Of a stretch of 8,545 nt of DNA, positions 1 through 5,312 are shown one piece after another. Position numbers and translations under genes: made by a program. A model generated the notes under the pieces. That model had not been told where the DNA came from. It ran no database searches and saw only the letters and a list, made by a program, of their open reading frames with translations. Position 1 is the stretch's first letter. Each line of letters opens with the position of its first letter. Source of the stretch: Clostridia bacterium (GTDB lineage: Bacteria > Bacillota > Clostridia > Oscillospirales > Acutalibacteraceae); NCBI GenBank assembly GCA_900759575.1, contig CAAEVU010000176.1:1-8545 (forward strand), given 5' to 3'.

Positions 1-572
1 AGGACAAACTTTTTGCCACCCTTGATCCCACTGCCCGGGCGTTGAAATTGCCTTGCGGCAAAACGGTGATGCTCATCGATACGGTAGGGCTTATCCGCAG
101 GCTGCCCCACCATTTGGTGGAAGCGTTCAAATCCACCCTGGAGCAAGCTGCCAACGCAGATATCCTGCTCAATGTGTGCGACGCTTCCAGCGGGGAAGCC
201 CGGGAGCATTTGGAAGTGACCAATACCTTGCTTCAAGAGTTGGGCGCGGCAGGTCACCCGGTGATCCCTGTGCTCAACAAATGGGACGCGGTGGAAGACC
301 CGGAGATGGCTCCACGACTGCCAGGGGCGGTGCGTATCAGCGCCCTGACAGGGGAGGGGATCGACAAGCTTCTGGCAGCCATAGAGGAAAATCTGCCGGA
401 AAAGACCTTCCCGGTAGAATTGTTGTTGCCCTTTTCCAAAACGGGTTTGGCCGCGAAACTCCGAGAGGAAGGAGCGGTCTTGCAGGAAGAATATGTTCCC
501 GAAGGCTTGCGGCTCTCCGCCCAGGTGGACCAGTGCCTTTATGGCCTTGTGAAAGAATACGAGCTAAAATAA
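1..572 (+). CDS. hflX: GTPase HflX, C-terminal part (5' end outside window)
   Basis: HflX is a translation-factor-class GTPase that binds the ribosome 50S subunit and helps split or rescue stalled ribosomes. The frame is open from base 3, reading DKLFATLDPTARA before the TTG codon at 42, so no start lies in the window; 189 codons plus a TAA stop are visible. The family's G-domain motifs are present in order: the switch I-side DKLFATLDPT, the G3 motif DTVG followed by the HflX-typical LPHHLVEAF, the G4 motif NKWD (usual NKxD), and the G5-like SALTGEG. The P-loop (G1) and the N-terminal HflX domain lie off the left edge. After the G domain come about 60 residues of the usual C-terminal domain. 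Nothing looks broken. A terminator follows at once, so this is the last gene of its transcript. Identification is firm; upstream context is unseen. Confidence 0.95.
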   Translation, partial: DKLFATLDPTARALKLPCGKTVMLIDTVGLIRRLPHHLVEAFKSTLEQAANADILLNVCDASSGEAREHLEVTNTLLQELGAAGHPVIPVLNKWDAVEDPEMAPRLPGAVRISALTGEGIDKLLAAIEENLPEKTFPVELLLPFSKTGLAAKLREEGAVLQEEYVPEGLRLSAQVDQCLYGLVKEYELK

Positions 573-575
573 GCG

Positions 576-612
576 AACCCCCGACGGATTGCACCGCCGG
601 GGGTTTCTTCTG
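576..612 (+). terminator. Rho-independent terminator of hflX
   Basis: Arms AACCCCCG (576-583) and CGGGGGTT (598-605) pair perfectly. An inner CGG/CCG pairing follows across one A-C mismatch, closing a loop of six bases. The right arm runs into TTTCTTCTGTTT. It starts 4 nt after the hflX stop. On the minus strand the hairpin is followed, after two bases, by a modest T-rich stretch (CTTATTTT). It may therefore also end the converging minus-strand operon, whose last stop is at 629. Confidence 0.85.
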
Positions 613-628
613 TTTACAAGTTTCTTTT

Positions 629-2890
629 TCAATCTGCCGCTACGTCCTGTAAGCTCACATCGTTATAAAGGGATTTTTCCACCAATTTGTTTGCCAGGGA
701 ACGGGCTTGCTCCTCTGTTAAAGTCCATTCCGAAGAGAAGGCGTTCACTTCCATGAGCGCAGGGCCTGAAGTGGGTTGGAAAATTGCGCTGTAACTGTGG
801 AAGGTTGCGGAAGTGCCGTCTTCATAATCCACTTCACTTGTGGACTGATCGGTTGCCACGTCTTGCCCATTAACCGTGGTTTCCGATAGTGCCAAGGCGT
901 CTTTAACGGACTGTCCCCACTGGCCTGAAAGAGGAAAATCATAGAGTTCCACTCCGAAAAACTGTAGTTTTTCTCTTGTGGTGGTTTCAGGGTTGTCCCG
1001 GTAGCCCCCGATAAATACTTTTATCAAGTCTCCGTTTTCGGAAAAATAACCGTAGGCCAATACAGAATCATTTTCCGTGAGCACGTCTTGCCAAGGGAGT
1101 GTTCCACCCCAAATGGAGGCAATTTCTTCCTCGCTCAGTTCGTAATCGTGTTTAGCTCCGCCGGACGCCAGGTTTTGAGGTTCCAGATAGGTCTGGGTAA
1201 AGACGGTAAAGACATCGCTGAACGTGGTGTCTTCTGGGGCATGGGGGATAAAGGCCAAATCTACCACCGGGGTTTCCGCAGAACTTTGTGACTTTGCAGC
1301 GGTATTTCCAGAACTGGCACTCTGGGACAAAGTGGGGAGTGTGACCGGGTTCTCCAGAAGTTGAAGCGTCCGCTGCTCTGCCATTTCTTCAGCCTCTTCC
1401 TCGGAGAGTCCATACAGGTCCGAGAAGATTCCCAGAGCTACGCCCAGGTTGTGGGATTGATCCAAATACGTGGTCCAATAAGCGCTGCCACGGTATTCGA
1501 TGGAGTCGTCAGGATCGCTTTCGCTGTCGTAATAGCGAACATTGCTGCCGATAGCTGCCCAGATGTCCGTCCCATCGATGTGGTTATTTGCCTCCTCTAG
1601 GAAAAATACCACGTCCTGCGCCTGGCAGGAAGGCAGATCTCCTGGCTGTAGGTACAGGGAGAAAACTTCCCGTTCGCTCTCCTTGTCGTCACCCATCAGA
1701 TGCAGCCGAACTACGTCTCCGGTGGGGGAGATGGTTGCCTCTCCATAGAGCTGGTAGTCAGCGGCCCAAGCAAGGGACGGCTGCTGGGTCAGGGAGGAAA
1801 TCTCTTCTTGGGTCAGTTCTCTCAACACATCCTCTTCGCCCCCCACGGCCCAGGAGGTGAATTGCATGGAATCTGTTTCGTTTTTGGCAAATTCGATTTT
1901 CCTTGCGGCGTCGGTGGATGTGGGTGCCTCTCCTTGGGACTGGGCGTCATCCTTTGCTTGGGGTTCCAGTACGATGAGGTGGTAGGAATCGCCGTAATTT
2001 ACATTGGGTGTGTCGTCTCCCATAGGTTCTACGCTGATTTCGTCCAGACCCATGTTGTAATAGATGCCGTAGCCCGCTGCCAGTTCTGCCAGGTGCTCTG
2101 CATCCTCTTGAGAAATGGTGGTGTTATCTGCCGAAGCTATCAGACCCACACCCAACTTTCCCAGCGTGTATCCAGTGCAGTAGTAGGTCAGATCCTCCGA
2201 ACGGCGCTCTCCGCTCACTGGGTCAATATAGGTTTCCTGGTTTTGAAACTGGGCAGCCCATACATCCACGCCATCCACTTGATTGTTGGCCTTTTCCAAG
2301 AAGGCCAGTTGGTCCTTCACGTTGCTGGGAATCTCCCCTTGTCCCAATGCCAGAACAAAGGCGGGAGTTTCGCTGACCGGGAAAGTTTCCAGACTCTCGT
2401 CCACCATGGAGGGGTCATAGCCGCACACCATCAACAGGGAAACTTCCCCCTCCGGACTGAACAGGGCGTTTCCTGTCAAGTAGTAATCTTGCATCCAGGA
2501 AAGGCCTGGCTGCTTTCTCAAGTAGTCCATCTCTTCCAAGGTGAGGGAACGTTGGGTAACGTCTTCTGTGTAGAGAATTCCGGTTCCCTGGCTAACGCCC
2601 GTTTCATTCTGGGCGAATTGCAGGTCCGGTACCGGGACTTCTGCTTCGTCCTGGGTTTGTCCGACAGCTGTTTCCTGTGCAGTGCCTTGGTCTGGAGAGG
2701 TGCTGATACCATTCCCCAAAAGCAGGGTACCGCCGATTCCCAGCCCTATGCAGCAGATCAGAGCTGCGGCCACTGCCACCGCCCAATGGGGCCGGCGGAC
2801 TTTTTGCGCTGGAACGCCCCAAGGATGGATGCCTTCCAATAACTTGGGGTCAATGTCGTTCAATGCTGTAAGCAAGTCTTTGGCATTCAT
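629..2890 (-). CDS. Single-pass membrane protein with three extracytoplasmic repeats; putative anti-sigma/sensor partner of the ECF sigma factor
   Basis: This is a 753-aa protein with no family I can name. The frame continues upstream to 3061, but the ATG at 2890 is chosen because it overlaps the sigma stop (ATGA), has a G-rich ribosome site (AGGGGG), and starts with MNAKDLLTALNDIDPKLLEG, an opening that, as I recall, is common in Clostridia proteins paired with sigma factors. Residues 1-33 are cytoplasmic and end in KVRRPHW; about 36-58 form one membrane helix; the rest should lie outside. The outer part holds three related modules, at about 88-285, 330-515 and 541-745, joined by Ser/Thr/Gln/Asp-rich linkers. 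Gene order suggests that it senses a signal and controls the sigma factor. The cytoplasmic piece is very short for a sigma-binding domain and lacks the HxxxCxxC zinc motif, so the anti-sigma role is inference. The protein is acidic overall outside the membrane. Confidence 0.8.
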   Translation of the reverse strand: MNAKDLLTALNDIDPKLLEGIHPWGVPAQKVRRPHWAVAVAAALICCIGLGIGGTLLLGNGISTSPDQGTAQETAVGQTQDEAEVPVPDLQFAQNETGVSQGTGILYTEDVTQRSLTLEEMDYLRKQPGLSWMQDYYLTGNALFSPEGEVSLLMVCGYDPSMVDESLETFPVSETPAFVLALGQGEIPSNVKDQLAFLEKANNQVDGVDVWAAQFQNQETYIDPVSGERRSEDLTYYCTGYTLGKLGVGLIASADNTTISQEDAEHLAELAAGYGIYYNMGLDEISVEPMGDDTPNVNYGDSYHLIVLEPQAKDDAQSQGEAPTSTDAARKIEFAKNETDSMQFTSWAVGGEEDVLRELTQEEISSLTQQPSLAWAADYQLYGEATISPTGDVVRLHLMGDDKESEREVFSLYLQPGDLPSCQAQDVVFFLEEANNHIDGTDIWAAIGSNVRYYDSESDPDDSIEYRGSAYWTTYLDQSHNLGVALGIFSDLYGLSEEEAEEMAEQRTLQLLENPVTLPTLSQSASSGNTAAKSQSSAETPVVDLAFIPHAPEDTTFSDVFTVFTQTYLEPQNLASGGAKHDYELSEEEIASIWGGTLPWQDVLTENDSVLAYGYFSENGDLIKVFIGGYRDNPETTTREKLQFFGVELYDFPLSGQWGQSVKDALALSETTVNGQDVATDQSTSEVDYEDGTSATFHSYSAIFQPTSGPALMEVNAFSSEWTLTEEQARSLANKLVEKSLYNDVSLQDVAAD
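656..2629 (-). repeat. Three tandem diverged copies of a ~190-residue extracytoplasmic module (protein-level repeat)
   Basis: The copies cover residues about 88-285 (bases 2629-2036), 330-515 (1903-1346) and 541-745 (1270-656). Each has the same order of marks. First is an entry strand (PDLQFAQNET, RKIEFAKNET, VDLAFIPHAPEDT). Next is an acidic helix start (TLEEMDYL, TQEEISSL, SEEEIASI). Then comes a strand pair with SPEGEV, SPTGDV or SENGDL. A helix follows with ANNQVDGVDVWAA, ANNHIDGTDIWAA or ETTVNGQDVATD. The last part is a final helix (ISQEDAEHLAEL, LSEEEAEEMAEQ, LTEEQARSLANK). Copies 1 and 2 are closest; copy 3 is the most diverged. The match is by eye at protein level; no DNA-level repeat is evident. 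Confidence 0.8.
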
Positions 2891-3444
2891 TCTAAAACCC
2901 CCTTTTGTTTTAAATAGGCCAGCAGTTTTCCCCGAAGCCGTGAAAGCCGTACCACCACATTGTTTTCGGTCATTCCCAGTTGAACCGCCAACTCTTTGTG
3001 AGAACAGGCGTACCAGTAGCGGCCTAAAAATAGCGCTCTGTCCTTTTTGGATAAGGTCCATAGGAAATCTTCCAGTGTGTGCTGCAATTCCCGCAGGTCT
3101 TGGGCCTCTTCGGGGCCGGAAGAATCCGCTAAACAGCTTTCCATTTCGGAAAAAGCCAAGTCAAACTGGGAGTTGCGTTTTTGAGCTACGTTCCAGCGGT
3201 ATCGTTTCAGGCAGTGGTTGCGCACCACCCGCAAAACGTAGGGCAGCAGGGGATGGGGATTGGCAGGCGGGATGCTGTTCCACAAACCCAGATAGGCGTC
3301 ATTGATACATTCCTCTGCGTCCAGGGAGCTGACAAGGATGTTCCCTGCCAGTCTTTTCAGTTGTGGGCCGTAGGTTTCCTCAAGGGCCGCAATCGCTTGA
3401 GGGGATCGTGCCCAGAACAGCCGGACGATTTCACGGTCGTTCAT
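2887..3444 (-). CDS. ECF-type RNA polymerase sigma factor (sigma-70 family)
   Basis: This is a 185-aa alternative sigma factor that would direct RNA polymerase to a small set of promoters. Region 2 spans about residues 15-90 and includes DAEECINDAYLGLWNSIPP (42-60), the typical core-binding/-10-recognition helix, followed by YVLRVVRNHCLKRYR. Region 4 spans about 123-178 and has the helix-turn-helix SHKELAVQLGMTENNVVVRL that reads the -35 element. There is no region 1 or 3, and the length is normal for the ECF class. The frame extends upstream to 3477, but ATG 3444 is chosen because AGGAGG (3454-3459 on the minus strand) sits 9 nt before it and MNDREIVRLF is a typical opening. Its TGA stop overlaps the start of the downstream membrane-protein gene by 4 nt, so the two are translationally coupled. 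Class is firm; the ECF subgroup and regulon are unknown. Confidence 0.93.
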   Translation of the reverse strand: MNDREIVRLFWARSPQAIAALEETYGPQLKRLAGNILVSSLDAEECINDAYLGLWNSIPPANPHPLLPYVLRVVRNHCLKRYRWNVAQKRNSQFDLAFSEMESCLADSSGPEEAQDLRELQHTLEDFLWTLSKKDRALFLGRYWYACSHKELAVQLGMTENNVVVRLSRLRGKLLAYLKQKGVLE

Positions 3445-3453
3445 CAAATCACT

Positions 3454-3459
3454 CCTCCT
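3454..3459 (-). promoter_or_regulatory. Ribosome binding site that fixes the sigma-factor start
   Basis: The minus strand reads AGGAGG, 9 nt before the ATG at 3444. The alternative upstream ATG at 3477 has no such site and would fall on the candidate -10 box. Confidence 0.85.
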
Positions 3460-3475
3460 TTCTCCCTCTACTAAC

Positions 3476-3504
3476 ATTCTACAATTTTCTGGGAAAACCT
3501 TACA
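3476..3504 (-). promoter_or_regulatory. Candidate promoter of the sigma/membrane-protein operon, possibly self-regulated
   Basis: The minus strand reads TGTAAG (3504-3499), a 17-nt spacer, then TAGAAT (3481-3476). Transcription would start near 3469, giving a leader of about 25 nt that just holds the AGGAGG site. The -35 is poor for the housekeeping sigma (TTGACA) but recalls the TGAAAC/TGTAAC-type -35 elements of ECF sigma factors, which often drive their own operon. This is pattern reading only. The A/T-rich DNA upstream (3505-3560) could hide another promoter. Confidence 0.4.
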
Positions 3505-3579
3505 GCTGTTTAATAGAGAAAAACGAAAAAGTTTTAGAAAATTTGTACAAGTTTATTTTTTAACAAAAGCCAAGCCTAC

Positions 3580-3608
3580 TTGCGAAATGTGAACATGATT
3601 GCTATAAT
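3580..3608 (+). promoter_or_regulatory. Strong sigma-A promoter with extended -10
   Basis: TTGCGA (3580-3585), a 17-nt spacer and TATAAT (3603-3608), with TGC directly before the -10 (TGnTATAAT, extended -10). The expected start is near 3615, giving a leader of about 90 nt before the gene at 3708. Upstream DNA (3525-3575) is A/T-rich, which often raises promoter strength. I see no clear hairpin or riboswitch in the leader. Confidence 0.8.
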
Positions 3609-3707
3609 AAAATAAAAATGAAGCTACTTCCTGTGCAAAGTGTGGTATATGTTTTGAAAAACAGTGAGATAGCACATTGAAAATTTGTAGAAGAGGAGGA
3701 TTCGATC

Positions 3708-4085
3708 ATGTCTGAAAGAAAGGAACCGTTGCTGCTTTTGGATAACAGCACTATGTATGTCATTGGGGCGGGGGATTATCATTCCACCAATTTGACCTTT
3801 GAGGAGGCCAAAGCCATCATTGATATGTACAACACAGAGGATATCCTCCGTTGCTTCACGGACCGGGCCACGGAACAGGTGCTTCACGATTTTGTGGGGA
3901 TCGAACCCAGAGATTTTGTCTACAAGCCCATCCGGAAAATGCGGGTCGGCCAAGACGCCATCGCGGTGAAGCTGTATATTACCCCTTCGGAGACGCAGCC
4001 GGAAGTGGAAGCCTCCGACGGAGTGGTGGCCAAAAAGATTCAGAACATCTATGTGTTCTGCCAGTACATCACCCGGGTCTCTTAA
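3708..4085 (+). CDS. Conserved-looking hypothetical protein, 125 aa, cytosolic
   Basis: I do not recognise this gene with confidence. It begins at ATG 3708 with AGGAGG (3694-3699) 8 nt upstream, and stops with TAA. The protein has no signal peptide or membrane segment and is of mixed charge. It opens with a hydrophobic strand (PLLLLDNSTMYVIG), then an acidic helix (LTFEEAKAIIDMY), a second helix (DRATEQVLHDFVG), a basic stretch (YKPIRKMRV), a strand with GQDAIAVKLYI, and a closing strand IQNIYVFCQYITRV. The order (LLDNS start, EEA helix, TEQVLHDFVGIE, then G-x-D-A-I-A-V near the end) faintly recalls the DUF1874/STIV B116-like small proteins known from viruses and plasmids as well as bacteria; this is a weak memory-based likeness. 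It stands alone between its own strong promoter and strong terminator, so it is probably expressed as a single-gene unit at a good level. Confidence 0.85.
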   Translation: MSERKEPLLLLDNSTMYVIGAGDYHSTNLTFEEAKAIIDMYNTEDILRCFTDRATEQVLHDFVGIEPRDFVYKPIRKMRVGQDAIAVKLYITPSETQPEVEASDGVVAKKIQNIYVFCQYITRVS

Positions 4086-4109
4086 CAGTTAAAATAAAAC
4101 ATTTTGTAG

Positions 4110-4143
4110 GGAGGGGCGCTTTTCGGCGCCTCTCCTTTTTTTT
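4110..4143 (+). terminator. Strong Rho-independent terminator
   Basis: GGAGGGGCGC (4110-4119) pairs with GCGCCTCTCC (4126-4135) as a 10-bp stem with one G-U pair and a 6-base loop. Eight T residues follow. It lies 25 nt after the stop of the 125-aa gene. Confidence 0.95.
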
Positions 4144-4166
4144 CGTGAACCTTGGGGGAAAGGAGG

Positions 4167-4195
4167 TTGTAGAACGGGCCGCATGCTTTTATAAT
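4167..4195 (+). promoter_or_regulatory. Promoter of the TVP38-family gene
   Basis: TTGTAG (4167-4172), a 17-nt spacer and a perfect TATAAT (4190-4195). The start would be near 4202, giving a leader of about 120 nt. It follows the previous terminator by about 25 nt. A second -10-like TATACT lies at 4263-4268, but its only fair -35 (TTGAAG, 4237-4242) is 20 nt away. That one would need an activator that tolerates a long spacer, if it is real. Confidence 0.65.
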
Positions 4196-4239
4196 AAGGT
4201 AGAACTTTGGATGCTTAAAAGAAAATTCAGAAATTATTG

Positions 4240-4262
4240 AAGAATTCTTGAGGACTATCCTC
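4240..4262 (+). promoter_or_regulatory. Two abutting palindromes in the TVP38-gene leader, possible operator
   Basis: AAGAATTCTT (4240-4249) is a perfect 10-bp palindrome. It is followed without a gap by GAGGA-CTA-TCCTC (4250-4262), a perfect 5-bp dyad with a 3-base centre. They lie downstream of the main promoter and directly before TATACT (4263-4268). They could bind a regulator or form a small RNA hairpin; neither is shown. There is no T-run after the second dyad, so it is not a terminator. Confidence 0.4.
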
Positions 4263-4322
4263 TATACTGTAAATAAAAGCAATGAATCAGGTCTGTGGGC
4301 CAAAAAATGAAGGGGATCGTTT

Positions 4323-5072
4323 ATGGATAAGCGGGAACAAAAAAGAAAACGGGTGATTGCCCTGGTGGGTTTGGGCTTGTTAATCGTCTTTACCGCGGTG
4401 GTGTGTTGGTTTGTGGGGCGGCCCATGATCCAATTTGTCTCCCAGCCGGAGGATTTCCGGGCGTGGGTGGACACCCATGGTGTGTGGGGGCGGTTGGCCT
4501 TTTTGGGGATGATGGTTTTTCAGATCATCATCGCGGTTGTGCCGGGGGAGCCTTTGGAGATCGGCGCAGGCTATGCGTTTGGCGTGGTTGAAGGCACCTT
4601 GCTCTGCTTGCTGGGTACGCTGGTGGGCAGCGTGATCATTTTCCTGTTTGTGAAAAAATTCGGGATACGGTTTGTCACTCTGTTTGTTTCCGAAGAGAAG
4701 ATTCATTCCCTGAAATTCTTGCAGAATACCCAACGATTGAATTTGATCGCCTTCATTCTCTTTTTTATCCCCGGCACCCCAAAAGATTTGCTCACCTATA
4801 TTGTGGGACTCACACCGATGCGGTTGCCTGCCTGGATCTTGATCACGACCATTGCCAGGATTCCTTCGGTGATCACTTCCACTATTGGCGGGAATGCCTT
4901 GGGCACCCAGGACTATCTTTTTGCGGTGATCGTGTTTTTGGCAACAGCGGTCATCAGCGGGCTGGGAGTACTGGCCTACCGGCAGATCACCAAATATCAT
5001 GCGGAAAAAGAGGCCCGTCGGGAAGCGCTTTTGCAAGGAGGCCAAAAGGGAACCGACCAGGGGACTGCATAA
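4323..5072 (+). CDS. TVP38/TMEM64 family (DedA-like, VTT domain) membrane protein
   Basis: This is a 249-aa polytopic inner-membrane protein. The family shares the VTT/SNARE-associated domain with DedA proteins; members have been linked to lipid scrambling or transport and envelope homeostasis, but the substrate of this one is unknown. The start ATG 4323 has AAGGGGA a short distance upstream. The N-terminus is basic (MDKREQKRKR), followed by a membrane helix at about 11-32. The family marks are VVPGEPLEIGAGYAFG (72-87), which looks like the re-entrant loop, a Gly-rich helix to about 110, and the second loop FFIPGTPKDLLTYIVGL (147-163). These are followed by ARIPSVITSTIGGNALG and a last helix at about 198-218. 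The C-terminal tail is hydrophilic (KYHAEKEARRE). Length is normal. It is a single-gene unit with its own promoter and terminator. Confidence 0.92.
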   Translation: MDKREQKRKRVIALVGLGLLIVFTAVVCWFVGRPMIQFVSQPEDFRAWVDTHGVWGRLAFLGMMVFQIIIAVVPGEPLEIGAGYAFGVVEGTLLCLLGTLVGSVIIFLFVKKFGIRFVTLFVSEEKIHSLKFLQNTQRLNLIAFILFFIPGTPKDLLTYIVGLTPMRLPAWILITTIARIPSVITSTIGGNALGTQDYLFAVIVFLATAVISGLGVLAYRQITKYHAEKEARREALLQGGQKGTDQGTA

Positions 5073-5106
5073 TTTTCTGGATACGATGTATAAAAATCGA
5101 AAAAAT

Positions 5107-5140
5107 GGAGGACGGTTTTTAACTGTCCTCCTGCTTTTTT
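5107..5140 (+). terminator. Rho-independent terminator of the TVP38-family gene
   Basis: GGAGGACGGTT (5107-5117) pairs with AACTGTCCTCC (5121-5131), an 11-bp stem with one G-U pair and a 3-base loop, followed by TGCTTTTTT. It separates the membrane-protein gene from the arginine operon. Confidence 0.92.
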
Positions 5141-5199
5141 GTGAAAATTGAAGAATGAGGTTTGAAAATGCAATATTCACCCTGTAAATTTGCAAAAAG

Positions 5200-5217
5200 T
5201 ATGAATAAATATTCATT
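5200..5217 (+). promoter_or_regulatory. ARG box (ArgR/AhrC operator) upstream of argG
   Basis: The sequence TATGAATAAATATTCATT matches the arginine-repressor operator consensus wnTGAATwwwwATTCAnw at every defined position (TGAAT 5202-5206, ATTCA 5211-5215). It ends 6 nt before the -35 box, which suits repression by arginine-loaded ArgR/AhrC. A possible weaker partner is the TGAAAATG...AATATTCA dyad at 5163-5179. Its spacing is 3 nt longer than canonical, so I do not count it as a second box. Confidence 0.85.
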
Positions 5218-5223
5218 TGGGGG

Positions 5224-5251
5224 TTGATTTTTCTGGAAAGGGGTGTATAAT
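5224..5251 (+). promoter_or_regulatory. Promoter of the argG-nudix-argH operon
   Basis: TTGATT (5224-5229), a 16-nt spacer and a perfect TATAAT (5246-5251). The expected start is near 5258, giving a leader of about 55 nt ending in the GGAAGGG ribosome site (5299-5305). The leader is too short for a T-box or riboswitch, so control by the adjacent ARG box is the likely mode. Confidence 0.8.
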
Positions 5252-5312
5252 AGCAACTACAGAGAACAAATTTAGGAAATCTTTGAAATTGAAATAAAGG
5301 AAGGGACCCATC

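Noticed and set aside
1700..2842. Plus-strand open frame of 380 codons inside the repeat membrane protein gene
   Set aside because: It is antisense to a protein with clear internal repeats, a membrane helix and a coupled start. The translated product is rich in Cys, Gly and His without domain order, typical of a shadow frame.
2891..3061. Upstream extension of the 753-aa membrane protein into the sigma gene
   Set aside because: The extra 57 residues overlap region 4 of the sigma factor in another frame, and they lack a ribosome site. ATG 2890 has one and forms the ATGA overlap.
3609..3707. Riboswitch or attenuator in the ~90-nt leader of the 125-aa gene
   Set aside because: I found no stable stem, no T-run and no known aptamer signature there.
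4145..4240. Possible 31-codon peptide starting at GTG 4145 in the TVP38-gene leader
   Set aside because: The GTG directly follows the terminator T-run and has no ribosome site. The AAGGAGG at 4160-4166 lies inside it, and the only ATG at good spacing (4182) is followed by a stop after two more codons. The segment is better explained as promoter and leader.
5163..5179. Second full ARG box upstream of argG
   Set aside because: The TGAA and TTCA arms are 3 nt further apart than in the canonical operator; aligning the right half leaves almost no match in the left half.
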